A DNA stretch of 64,000 nucleotides from JAAGZL01 sp050297535. GTDB lineage: Bacteria; Pseudomonadota; Gammaproteobacteria; Chromatiales; Chromatiaceae. Shown here in pieces: positions 54,421 through 62,835 of this stretch. The notes under the pieces were generated by a model. It was not told the DNA's origin, searched no databases, and saw nothing but the letters and a program-made list of their open reading frames with translations. How positions within the stretch are numbered: position 1 is the first letter of the stretch; each line of letters opens with the position of its first letter. A program made the translations under genes and the position numbers. The stretch lies in assembly GCA_050297535.1 (NCBI GenBank), contig JBNKSV010000005.1, positions 20,542-84,541 of the forward strand. Reading direction: 5' to 3'.

Positions 54421-54605
54421 CACTCCGGCTCCTTCATTCGCTCCATCAGGGAGGCATCTATTCCGCCATATTTGGCTCACCACTTGTAAAATGTCGCGCT
54501 GCTCATGCCGTGTTCTCGGCATAGTGATGGTACTGTTGTCCCAGACTCAGCCTGTTTCAGTATCGCCAGAATCTAGCTATCGCTATAACGTGATTTATTC
54601 TTGCA
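54421..54605 (-). pseudogene. IS3-family transposase OrfA remnant
   Basis: Reading the minus strand, the frame gives KSRYSDS, a stop, ILAILKQAESGTTVPSLC, REHGMSSATFYKW, a stop, then AKYGGIDASLMERMKEPE and another stop. This is the OrfA helix-turn-helix protein of an IS3-family element with in-frame stops; orfB is absent. The IS end may be near 54640-54650 (TGAGGTTAGAAGTGG on the minus strand). It is not functional. Confidence 0.85.
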
Positions 54606-54834
54606 GAATCTCCTCCTTTCAGTTTACGAGAAAATTCCACTTCTAACCTCAGCTAATTATGGGGGTGATTACCGATGCTTTTTTACCCTTTCTCGTAGTT
54701 ATGGTTGCCATCTCCGCCTCCAGAGCTGCTAAAAATATTATTCTGTAGCAACTACAAATGAAAAATATGCTTTATTATGCGAAATTGTAGCAAGTATACG
54801 CAGCCATTGGTGCCAGCAGAACCTATTTAATACA

Positions 54835-55845
54835 ATGAATTATAAAGAAAAAGCAGCCACTAAGATCAATAGGGCTTTATCCATAGCCCCCATGCTGGAC
54901 TGGACCGACAGGTACTATCGTTACTTTATGCGCCTCATCACCAGACACACCCAGCTCTACACCGAGATGGTCACTACCGGCGCCCTGCTGCACGGCGACC
55001 ACAAACGCTTTCTGCAGTTCGATCCCAGTGAGCACCCGGTAGCCATGCAACTGGCGGGCAGCAACCCATCCGACTTGGCCACCTGTTCCCGCATAGTGCA
55101 AGAGGCGGGTTACGACGAAGTAAATCTGAATGTAGGCTGCCCCTCCGACCGGGTGCAATCGGGTCGCTTCGGGGCCTGCCTGATGCTGGAGCCGAATCTG
55201 GTGGCGGAGTGCATCGACGCCATGCAACAGGCAGTCTCCATCCCGGTCAGCATCAAACACCGTATCGGCATCGACCAGGATGACAGCTATGAGACCCTGC
55301 ACCACTTCGTTACAACGGTAGCGCAAACCGGATGCCGCACCTTCATTGTCCATGCCAGAAACGCTTGGCTGGAGGGCCTGAGCCCGAAAGAGAACCGAGA
55401 TATCCCGCCCTTGCGTTATGAGATAGCTCATCGCCTTAAGATGGATTTCCCTAATCTGGAGATCATAGTCAACGGCGGAATCACCACCCTGGCAGCAACC
55501 CAGGAACAGCTACACCACCTGGACGGTGTAATGATCGGGCGCGAGGCCTACCAAAACCCCTGGATCCTGTCAGAGGCTGATCGTCTGATATTCGGCGACG
55601 ACCACCCCATTCCCAGCCGCCATGAGATCATCAAGCAGCTCATACCTTTTGTACAGAGAGAGTTTGAGCAAGGCACCCCTATCAACCGTATCACCCGACA
55701 TATCTTGGGACTGTTTCAAGGCCAACCAGGAGCAAAGGCCTGGCGGCGGCACATCAGCGAAAATGCACATCGCCAGGATGCAGTACCGGAACTGATAACA
55801 GAGGCCGCCAAGGCGGTCCATAAAGACAATAGCTACGCCGACTAG
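54835..55845 (+). CDS. dusA: tRNA-dihydrouridine(20/20a) synthase
   Basis: FMN enzyme reducing U20 and U20a of tRNA D-loops. The 336-residue protein has the TIM-barrel start LSIAPMLDWTDRYYRYFMR, the catalytic Cys in NLNVGCPSDRVQSGRFGACLM, and GGITTLAATQEQLHHLDGVMIGREAYQNPW. Its first 14 residues (MNYKEKAATKINRA) are unlike typical DusA and come from the island, which rebuilt the 5' end; the original start lies 1.6 kb upstream. No clear ribosome site precedes this ATG. Transcription must now start inside the island. Confidence 0.95.
   Translation: MNYKEKAATKINRALSIAPMLDWTDRYYRYFMRLITRHTQLYTEMVTTGALLHGDHKRFLQFDPSEHPVAMQLAGSNPSDLATCSRIVQEAGYDEVNLNVGCPSDRVQSGRFGACLMLEPNLVAECIDAMQQAVSIPVSIKHRIGIDQDDSYETLHHFVTTVAQTGCRTFIVHARNAWLEGLSPKENRDIPPLRYEIAHRLKMDFPNLEIIVNGGITTLAATQEQLHHLDGVMIGREAYQNPWILSEADRLIFGDDHPIPSRHEIIKQLIPFVQREFEQGTPINRITRHILGLFQGQPGAKAWRRHISENAHRQDAVPELITEAAKAVHKDNSYAD
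54880..54904 (+). repeat. Right attachment-site copy (attR) within intact dusA
   Basis: Identical over 25 bases to 53274-53298. It lies at codons 16-23 of the rebuilt dusA and marks the island's right boundary. Confidence 0.85.
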
Positions 55846-55847
55846 AT

Positions 55848-56501
55848 ATGCCATTCAAAGCAGTAATCTTCGACCTGGACGGAACCCTGCTGAACACCTT
55901 GGAGGACCTGGCAGCATCGTTTAACTACGCCCTAAAGTCCGCAGGATTTTCCGAACACCCGGTCTATGCCTACAAACACTTCGTCGGCAACGGCGCCGAG
56001 ATGGCCATAAAACGCGCCCTACCAGAAGAGGCAAGAGGGGACGCGGAGATAACCAAGGTATTGAACATCTTCAAAGAACACTACGCCCACAACTATAATG
56101 TCAAAACCAGACCTTATCCCGGCATCCTGGAACTGTTACAGAGACTAAAAGGACAGGACGCCGAACTGGCCGTACTCTCCAACAAACCCCATGACTTCAC
56201 TGTAGATTGCGTCGCGGAGAATTTTCCCGACACCTTCCATATAGTCAGGGGCGTCGATAACCGCTTCCCCAAAAAACCTGACCCGGCAGCAGCGCTTTTT
56301 ATCATCAACGATCTTAAGATCAGCGCCGATGAGACCTTATATGTAGGCGACACCGCCACCGATATGCAAACAGCAAAGCGGGCGGGATTCTTCGCCTTGG
56401 GCGCAGCTTGGGGATTTCGGGGTGAAGGAGAATTGCGTGCTGCCAAGGCGGATGTTGTTATCCATAATCCGCTGGATGTTTTAGAGTTTTATACTTCCTA
56501 A
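55848..56501 (+). CDS. gph: Phosphoglycolate phosphatase (HAD family)
   Basis: Hydrolyses 2-phosphoglycolate, from DNA repair or photorespiration-like oxygenation, to glycolate. A 217-residue HAD hydrolase with motif I FDLDGTLLNT (nucleophile Asp), motif II VLSNKP, motif III lysine in FPKKPDP, and motif IV VGDTATDMQTA. It lies 2 bases after dusA. The glycolate could feed the GlcD-like oxidase near 15 kb, though they are not linked. Other small phosphate esters are possible substrates. Confidence 0.85.
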   Translation: MPFKAVIFDLDGTLLNTLEDLAASFNYALKSAGFSEHPVYAYKHFVGNGAEMAIKRALPEEARGDAEITKVLNIFKEHYAHNYNVKTRPYPGILELLQRLKGQDAELAVLSNKPHDFTVDCVAENFPDTFHIVRGVDNRFPKKPDPAAALFIINDLKISADETLYVGDTATDMQTAKRAGFFALGAAWGFRGEGELRAAKADVVIHNPLDVLEFYTS

Positions 56502-56644
56502 AAATACATCTGAAGAACAGCCAATTTTACGCTGCGCCACACTTTTATCTCATTCACATGCCCTTCTACGAAATATGTATTAGTTGGATTTCTGATTAAT
56601 TTAATCCTTTCCAGCTCTTTAACTAGCTAGCGACTATAAATGCG

Positions 56645-56686
56645 CCCCCTCACCCAAACCCTCTCCCCAGCATGGGGAGAGGGGGA
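56645..56686. repeat. Dispersed palindromic repeat, CCCTCACCC-type, copy 2
   Basis: CCCCCTCACCCAAACC then CCTCTCCCC with GGGGAGAGG around a short AGCAT loop, nearly identical in layout to 22796-22835. It lies in the 440-base gap between gph and the EamA gene; the rest of that gap, apart from the small ORF below, shows nothing clear. Confidence 0.8.
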
Positions 56687-56761
56687 CAAACAGGGCATTC
56701 AAATATCCGCGTACTTTTGCGGTCATTTGCGCGTATTTGCGGCTTGCGCTCTTCATCATCT

Positions 56762-56911
56762 TCAACGAAGACGAAAAGCGCAGATCACCGCGACGATGAA
56801 CAGAAGGTAGCCAAGGTACAAAGAGGCATCACCCCGCCGTGATACCCAGACGACCATAGTCGCAGCCGAGCCTGCCCAGACCTGAAATCTATATCCTGCA
56901 TTTATCACCAT
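56762..56911 (-). CDS. Putative 49-residue membrane protein
   Basis: A short frame starting MVINAGYRFQVWAG and ending FRLR, with a hydrophobic helix in YLGYLLFIVAVICAF. GGAAGGTG precedes the ATG at a suitable distance, which is better than chance frames. It is divergent from the EamA gene. I know no family; it could be a small membrane protein or the start of a decayed gene. Confidence 0.45.
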   Translation of the reverse strand: MVINAGYRFQVWAGSAATMVVWVSRRGDASLYLGYLLFIVAVICAFRLR

Positions 56912-56943
56912 ACTGACACCTTCCATGGTTTAAAATACTAACC

Positions 56944-57825
56944 ATGCACTGGTTCCTACTCGCTATGATCTGCGCCATCAGTCTGGCCTCGGCGGACGCC
57001 GCCACCAAACATTGGCTGCGGGATTATGGGGCCAGGGAACTGGCGCTGATCCGCTTCACCCTGCCCGGATTATTGCTCGCTCCCCTGCTACTGGTGCAGC
57101 CATTTCCAGATCTGCCGCTGGAGTTCTGGGGCTGGATGGCCCTACTCATGCCGCTGGAGATCGTCGCCCTGCTTCTTTACATAAAGGCGATTCGTGACTT
57201 CCCGCTGTGGCTTACCCTGCCCTACCTGGCCTTTACCCCGGTGTTTGTAACCTTCACCGGCTGGCTGCTGTTGGGAGAACAGGTTTCGTGGTTGGGTTTT
57301 GCTGGTGTGCTTCTGATCTTTGCCGGGGCATGGATACTGAACCTTGAAACCATTGATGACAACGGCAGACACGGACTGTTAGCGCCACTGATGGCAATCC
57401 TGAGAAACCAGGGTTCGCGACTCATGCTGTTGGTGGCGATCATCTACAGCATCACCTCAGTCGGCAGCAAGGCGGCGATGCAATATATGCCACCGGACCT
57501 ATTCGGACCTTTCTATTTTGTCCTGCTTGGTTCCCTGATCTTGATCATGTTTCTGGTCCAACGACCACAGACATTAAGAGCACTCTACCGGCGACCAACG
57601 CAAAACCTTGTAGTCGCCATGTTCATGGCGGTGATGGTGATCACCCACTTCCTAGCCATCCAGCAGATTGAGGCCGCCTACATGATCGCGGTAAAACGCA
57701 GCAGTCTGCTGTTCGGTATTTTATTCGGGGCCATCCTGTTCAGGGAGGATGGCCTGAGGACACACCTGACCGGAGGGGGATTGATGGTGGCTGGTGTTGC
57801 CTTGATTGCGCTGGGGAGCGAGTAG
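56944..57825 (+). CDS. EamA/DMT family transporter
   Basis: A 293-residue protein with ten predicted membrane helices in two EamA repeats, the drug/metabolite transporter fold. FTPVFVTFTGWLLLGEQVSWLGFAGVLLIFAGAW is typical of the end of the first repeat and GGGLMVAGVALIALGSE of the second. Members export amino acids, nucleosides or other metabolites; the substrate cannot be told. It is followed by a palindromic repeat and faces the MMPL gene. Confidence 0.85.
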   Translation: MHWFLLAMICAISLASADAATKHWLRDYGARELALIRFTLPGLLLAPLLLVQPFPDLPLEFWGWMALLMPLEIVALLLYIKAIRDFPLWLTLPYLAFTPVFVTFTGWLLLGEQVSWLGFAGVLLIFAGAWILNLETIDDNGRHGLLAPLMAILRNQGSRLMLLVAIIYSITSVGSKAAMQYMPPDLFGPFYFVLLGSLILIMFLVQRPQTLRALYRRPTQNLVVAMFMAVMVITHFLAIQQIEAAYMIAVKRSSLLFGILFGAILFREDGLRTHLTGGGLMVAGVALIALGSE

Positions 57826-57850
57826 TCTAGAACATACAAACACAATGCGC

Positions 57851-57963
57851 GTAGGAGCCCAGTCCTCTAGGCGATTGACGGTTTATTCCTTTCGCCCGCA
57901 GGACGACCGCATGGATGCAAGAGGCAGCGCGACGCAGGATGCCAAAGCCGAGCGGGCTCCTAC
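57851..57963. repeat. Palindromic repeat of the GTAGGAGCCC type, copy 2
   Basis: Inverted arms GTAGGAGCCC (57851-57860) and GGGCTCCTAC (57954-57963) enclose about 93 bases. The left arm continues as GTAGGAGCCCAGTCCTCT, identical over 18 bases to the 45.9-kb copy. It lies between two convergent genes. Confidence 0.8.
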
Positions 57964-57969
57964 ATACTG

Positions 57970-60612
57970 TTAAATTGCCCCCTTCCCCAACGGCTTCAGC
58001 TTCACCAGCAGCAACGGTAGTAGGGTCAAGTTACCGATCAGGGCAACCAACATGGCCAGACCCGTGAGTACGCCAAAATATATCGACGGGATAAAGTTGG
58101 ACAGGGCCATGATGGAGAAACCCAGGGTAACCGTGATTGAGGTGTAATAGATTGCGCGCCCCACACTGGCATGGCAGCGTTTGACCGCTCCCCAATAATC
58201 CCCATCCACCGCCAACTCCTCGCGGAACCGGTGAATATAATGAATAGCGTTATCCACGCCGATACCGATAGTGATGGCGGCGATAGTTATGGTCATAATA
58301 TCCAGCCGAATCCCGAACCAGCCCATCAGACCCAGGATGATGCCTGCGGCCACCACGGTGGGAATCACCCCGATCGCGGCCAGCTTCCAGTGCCGAAACA
58401 GCATCAGGAACATGGCGAATATGGCCAGGAACACCATACTCAGGGTCAGGATCTGGGAACGAAACAGACTCTGCAATACGTTGTTGTACAGCACCAGCAT
58501 GCCGGAAAGCTTTACCTGCTCCGGCTCCAGATTAAATTTATTGATCAGATCGCTCTTTATCTTTTTCAGCAGGGCATCGCGTTGCAGATTAGCGTCAGAA
58601 TCAATAACCCGGATACCGAAACGTATCTGGTTGCCATCCTTGGACATGTATGGATTCAGGATCTGTGCCTTCACATTGTCCGGCAGGCGTTTATACACCA
58701 CACCCAGGCTGAAATTATCCAGTGGCACATCATTGTTGAGCATGGTCATCATACTCATGGTGGTGGCAAGAGAAAGCACCTTGCCGGTCTCAGGCAACGA
58801 ATCCAGGTAGTTGTGGATCTTGCGCACATCTTCCAGTTGGAACATGTTGAACCAGTAGCTACTACCGGTGATACCGGCAGAATCGTCTTCAAACTCTGAA
58901 CCCAGATCCAGATCAGGTTCCTCGCCTAGATCTTCGACAGACACATCTTCAGTCGTTTCCTGGGTATCCGCATCTCCCTCAGGAATTGCTTCCGGTTCAA
59001 ACGCCGCGTCGTCCGCTTGCGGGACAATCTCTTCCGAATTCTGCTCAGACTCCCCAGCGCCTCCACCACCTCCGGAGTTCTGCGCCTTCAGGAAACTTTT
59101 TGGTGGGTCCAACACCACATCCAGCGGCGTAGTACCCCCCAACTTCCTGTCAATCAACACCATGCCTTTGTAGATCTCGGTGGACTCCTTGAAATAGTCG
59201 ATAAAACGATTCTCAACCGAGAGCTTGCCAACACCCATGACCCCCAGCACCACAATTACCAGGTATACAACCAGGATCGGATTGCTGAAGCGTTCAATAC
59301 CCTTGGCCAGAGAGTGAGTAAATACCGCCGTAGCGTCATGCTTGCGCAACACCGGGGTCCCGGGGCTCAGCGAAACCAAGGCCGCGGGAAACAGCAAGAA
59401 AGCCACCAAAAATGCCAGGGCAACACCCACCACCATCATCCAGCCGAAATCGATTACAGGACGGATACCACTAACGATGAGCGAGGCAAAGGCCACCATG
59501 GTGGTCAGGGATGTATAAATCGAAGGCGCGAACTTGGAGCGCATAGTCTCCTTCAGCATCCAAATTTGGGAACGACTGGGGTCCTCCGCATGCAACTCCT
59601 GATGCCGCACGATCAAGTGCACCGCCAGAGAGAGGGTGGTAATCAGCAGCAGCGATATAAAGTTGGAGGAGACCACGGTCACACGCCAATCGACCAGCCC
59701 CAGAAAACCCACCATGTAGATCGCCGCCATCACACAGATAAGCAAAGGCACCAACACCCAGCGCGGACGCTTGAACGCTATGGTCAACAGCAGGATCAGG
59801 AATACCGCAACGCCTATGCCGAATATCCAGATATCACTGTCGATAAAATCGATCATATCCGAGGCGATCATAGGCACACCGCCGAGATGGATCTCGCCTG
59901 CATCCTGAAACTTCGCGAGAATCGCCCGCACTGCGGCTATATCAGCCTGCATCTGGGCCTGCAGCCTGGTATTTTGTTCCCTGATCTCGGCCGTAATCCG
60001 TTCCATCCTCTGGGACTCTTCCTCGGTCAGCTCGGTCTCCATCTGCTTTTCCCAGATGCGATCCCGTTGATTCTGCAGATCCATTTGAGCTTGGTCGTGC
60101 TTGAGGTAGACCAACAGCGCCGTGGTCGTTTCATCCTGGCTGGTAAGCAGGCTGCTATAGAGCGGGCTGTTCTTAAACTCCTTGCGCGCCAAGTTGATAT
60201 CCATGCCCTTGGTTTCAAGGGTGCGCACCCCTTCCTGTAACTCGGACACCGTTACTCGCGGACTGTCGATAAGCGGCACATCCAGAATACTGAGGACCGA
60301 CTCTACCCGGTCCAGGGCGGCCAGTTCATCTCGCAGATTGCGGATATTATCCAGGCTCTGCTTGGAAAATAGATCCACCTTGGGTTGCAGAGTGACGACC
60401 AAAAAATCGTCCGATCCGTAGCGGGCGCGCACGGCGCGGTAGAAGCGCAGGTCCTGATCGTTCTCCAACACCAGCGAATCAGATGACGCATCCAGCTTGA
60501 AGTCTCTGGCATACCAAACTGCCAATAACAGCAATAATATGGACGCTACACCAACGATCAGTGGCCGTTCCAGGGTAATTCTGAAATAGTAATCCTTTAT
60601 TTGCTGAAGCAT
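57970..60612 (-). CDS. MMPL/RND family transporter with acidic insert
   Basis: An 880-residue protein of the RND superfamily, MMPL/HpnN-like type: an N-terminal helix, a first periplasmic domain (about 45-245) with a helical QMETELTEEESQRME region, a helix bundle with DIWIFGIGVAVFLILL, a second periplasmic domain, and a second helix bundle with TITIAAITIGIGVDNAIHYIHRF. A Gly-rich then strongly acidic segment (about 515-595) in the second periplasmic domain is unusual. Family members export lipids or hopanoids; the substrate here is unknown. No membrane-fusion partner adjoins. Confidence 0.85.
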   Translation of the reverse strand: MLQQIKDYYFRITLERPLIVGVASILLLLLAVWYARDFKLDASSDSLVLENDQDLRFYRAVRARYGSDDFLVVTLQPKVDLFSKQSLDNIRNLRDELAALDRVESVLSILDVPLIDSPRVTVSELQEGVRTLETKGMDINLARKEFKNSPLYSSLLTSQDETTTALLVYLKHDQAQMDLQNQRDRIWEKQMETELTEEESQRMERITAEIREQNTRLQAQMQADIAAVRAILAKFQDAGEIHLGGVPMIASDMIDFIDSDIWIFGIGVAVFLILLLTIAFKRPRWVLVPLLICVMAAIYMVGFLGLVDWRVTVVSSNFISLLLITTLSLAVHLIVRHQELHAEDPSRSQIWMLKETMRSKFAPSIYTSLTTMVAFASLIVSGIRPVIDFGWMMVVGVALAFLVAFLLFPAALVSLSPGTPVLRKHDATAVFTHSLAKGIERFSNPILVVYLVIVVLGVMGVGKLSVENRFIDYFKESTEIYKGMVLIDRKLGGTTPLDVVLDPPKSFLKAQNSGGGGGAGESEQNSEEIVPQADDAAFEPEAIPEGDADTQETTEDVSVEDLGEEPDLDLGSEFEDDSAGITGSSYWFNMFQLEDVRKIHNYLDSLPETGKVLSLATTMSMMTMLNNDVPLDNFSLGVVYKRLPDNVKAQILNPYMSKDGNQIRFGIRVIDSDANLQRDALLKKIKSDLINKFNLEPEQVKLSGMLVLYNNVLQSLFRSQILTLSMVFLAIFAMFLMLFRHWKLAAIGVIPTVVAAGIILGLMGWFGIRLDIMTITIAAITIGIGVDNAIHYIHRFREELAVDGDYWGAVKRCHASVGRAIYYTSITVTLGFSIMALSNFIPSIYFGVLTGLAMLVALIGNLTLLPLLLVKLKPLGKGAI

Positions 60613-60718
60613 AGTTGTATTCTTTTATGTTTATATCATTAGCGCCAACACCCAGGGACAAATGCCTGAATGCAAAGGCGTAAAGATAAATCTAACCCGA
60701 AGCAAGGGCAAGGAGAGA

Positions 60719-61366
60719 TTATTCTTTTGGGGGTTTGATTACATAAGGTATGGAAATAACTTTATCACGTACAAATCCGGACGTCTTACCAAGCTCATCA
60801 TAACTCACGCATTTACCCTTCTCGAACAAAAAGTCCCCGATGTAGCTATGCGATATCTTACGGCCAAGGTTCTCGGCATAGGGCAGGCCTAGGAAATGAC
60901 AAACCATGCCCCTGATCACCCCGGCATGGACCACCAATAGGATGGTCTCATCCTTATGACTTTCACAGAGCGTCTCTATAAAACCGACGCTGCGTTGCTG
61001 CATCTGGCGGAAACTCTCACCCTTAGGGTAGACGAAATCCGGGTCCTTCTTGTGTTTCGGGATATGTTTCTCCACCCACTTTTTGCTCTTCTTATACAAA
61101 GAGCCGTAATTGATCTCGTTCAGCTCGGCCTGATCATGGATGAGATTAATTTCCCTCTTTCTCGCATGATACATACCGGTTTGCCGCGCCCGTTCCAAAT
61201 TACTGGTGTAAATGGCGGAAAACTCCAGAGAGTTCTCATGCAATACTCCGTCCACAAACGCCACATCTATCTGCCAATCATCGGAACGCGGTGAATCGCC
61301 CCATCCCATGATATGGCCTGATTTGTTAATCAGGGTTTTATAGTGCCGCACAGCGATCAGACGCAT
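60719..61366 (-). CDS. Histidine phosphatase superfamily protein with an altered RHG motif
   Basis: A 215-residue protein of the phosphoglycerate mutase/phosphatase superfamily. The catalytic His8 is in VRHYKT, where RHGET/RHGQT is usual, so Gly and Glu/Gln are replaced. Other features are kept: SNLERARQT, the proton-donor Glu region NEINYG, and the second catalytic His in LVVHAGVIRGM. It lies 66 bases after the 2-phosphoglycerate kinase gene on the same strand, which hints at a phosphoglycerate-type substrate. Activity is uncertain because of the motif change. Confidence 0.8.
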   Translation of the reverse strand: MRLIAVRHYKTLINKSGHIMGWGDSPRSDDWQIDVAFVDGVLHENSLEFSAIYTSNLERARQTGMYHARKREINLIHDQAELNEINYGSLYKKSKKWVEKHIPKHKKDPDFVYPKGESFRQMQQRSVGFIETLCESHKDETILLVVHAGVIRGMVCHFLGLPYAENLGRKISHSYIGDFLFEKGKCVSYDELGKTSGFVRDKVISIPYVIKPPKE

Positions 61367-61432
61367 ATACTCCTATCCCTTCATTTGGCCAATATACAGA
61401 ACTTCATAACAACATAACCAACTTCCTGATCT

Positions 61433-62608
61433 CTATTTATCGGCCTCCATGGGGAAGATCTTCATTATGGTGTCGCTGATGATCTTCAGGACTTCTCCTA
61501 TGGTCTCATCTATAGACTGGTTGGCGATAATGGGAATTCCCACGCGATCCGCCTCATTCAGCAGATAGCTTTGCAACTCCCAGATATCATCCATGTGATC
61601 AAGATACTTCTCGGATTTTCTTTCCGTGCTTACCCTGGCCCTGGCCTTAAAACGCTTACGCAGACTGGCGCGATCCATGGTGGCCAGCATAACGGGGATG
61701 ATGATAACGCCACTGCCCACATTACGCATGGCCATATGTGTTGGCAGAACATGCACCCCTTCCAGAATCAGATGTTGACTCTCCAGCGACGCCCTGGAGA
61801 TGGACGCCTCCAACGCCGGCTGCATAGCATTAATCTGAGAAAGAAAGCCGGTGATAACCGGGCTATCCACCTCTTTGCGCTCCAGTTGCCGCGGAAACGG
61901 CAGGCCGCGCCAGGCGGCAAAACTTGAGTACATTAACGTAGGCACAACCTGCCTGGGAAGATAGGAGCGGATGATCTCGCGCATCATATCCGTCGATTGC
62001 GTCCAGGCGATGTCCAGACGGTAGGCGAGCTCTGCGGAAAGGGTGCTCTTACCGGATCCGGTAACCCCGCCGATCAGCAGAATCAATGTCTTACCGGAAT
62101 TTTCAAATGTTCTCCAGGACAGATATCTGTTTGCTGCCTCTATGCCTGCTGACTCATTCAAACAGCTGAAGATGAGTTTGCGCAAATCGCCATGGTCGAT
62201 CTCTTTAACGCCTTTATTTAGCAGGGCCTCATGCACATTGAGCGCACCCTTTCTGGCCACATCGGCCGGAATGGCGCAGGCCTCCAGAGAGTGGCTAAGG
62301 ATACCGACCGAGAACCGTTCACTGCGTACGGATGAATTTACAATAATGTCCGTATCTAATGGCGGCTTGTTCTCATAAGCAACACGAGCAGCTGCACCAT
62401 GTTTTTTATCCAGCAAATCAGACACCAACAAAAACAGATCATGCTTACTGATCTGCTCAACATCCTTCAGTTTTTCTCTAACCTCTTGCGACAGGGCATA
62501 GGCATCGTCATAGGCCATACCTGTCTTAAGCAAGGACTGCACCAGGATACCCCTGAAGAAAGGTATCTTGTCCCCTCCGTCCTTATTTATAACTATTGTT
62601 TTCGCCAT
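61433..62608 (-). CDS. 2-phosphoglycerate kinase-like protein with ATP-cone domain
   Basis: A 391-residue protein. The N-terminal part (about 1-165) has ATP-cone-like segments (VINKDGGDKIPFFRGILVQSL and a second similar stretch near 88-160), and the C-terminal part is a P-loop kinase with Walker A GGVTGSGKS (180-188) and an STDMMREIIRSY block. This is the architecture of archaeal 2-phosphoglycerate kinase, which makes 2,3-diphosphoglycerate, the precursor of cyclic 2,3-diphosphoglycerate in methanogens. In bacteria its role is unclear. The cyclic-DPG synthetase is not in the window. Confidence 0.82.
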   Translation of the reverse strand: MAKTIVINKDGGDKIPFFRGILVQSLLKTGMAYDDAYALSQEVREKLKDVEQISKHDLFLLVSDLLDKKHGAAARVAYENKPPLDTDIIVNSSVRSERFSVGILSHSLEACAIPADVARKGALNVHEALLNKGVKEIDHGDLRKLIFSCLNESAGIEAANRYLSWRTFENSGKTLILLIGGVTGSGKSTLSAELAYRLDIAWTQSTDMMREIIRSYLPRQVVPTLMYSSFAAWRGLPFPRQLERKEVDSPVITGFLSQINAMQPALEASISRASLESQHLILEGVHVLPTHMAMRNVGSGVIIIPVMLATMDRASLRKRFKARARVSTERKSEKYLDHMDDIWELQSYLLNEADRVGIPIIANQSIDETIGEVLKIISDTIMKIFPMEADK

Positions 62609-62807
62609 AATAAACTCAAATCAAAATCGGACACCGGCATACATTCATCAATGTATAGTATGACAAAATCGTAAAAAATATTACGCATTACGTCGTTATA
62701 CCAACCACCAACTCATATTATTTCATTAGAAATACATACATAAATCAATTTCATGAAACTATAACGTCTATCCTGGAATACTGCGCCACATTATTCCCAA
62801 CAAATTG
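62609..62807. other. Intergenic region between kinase gene and cspA promoter
   Basis: Part of a 388-base AT-rich gap between divergent genes. The kinase promoter must be here; no gene, strong palindrome or clear hexamer pair for it was seen. Confidence 0.5.
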
Positions 62808-62835
62808 TTGACCTTTATCTAGATAGGAATAAAAT
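62808..62835 (+). promoter_or_regulatory. Putative cspA promoter
   Basis: TTGACC (62808-62813), a 16-base spacer and TAAAAT (62830-62835) form a sigma70-like promoter. A start near 62842 would give a leader of about 155 bases, the length expected of cold-shock mRNAs whose 5' region senses temperature. Confidence 0.6.

Larger units (their letters stand above)
53274..54904. mobile_element. Small genomic island inserted in dusA, integrase absent
   Basis: About 1.6 kb bounded by 25-base direct repeats of the dusA start. It holds a TonB-like gene, a decayed IS3 orfA and otherwise non-coding AT-rich DNA. The right end supplies a new start for dusA. Codon and base use are more AT-rich than in neighbours. 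No integrase remains, so it is a remnant, or a minimal element mobilised in trans. Confidence 0.75.
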
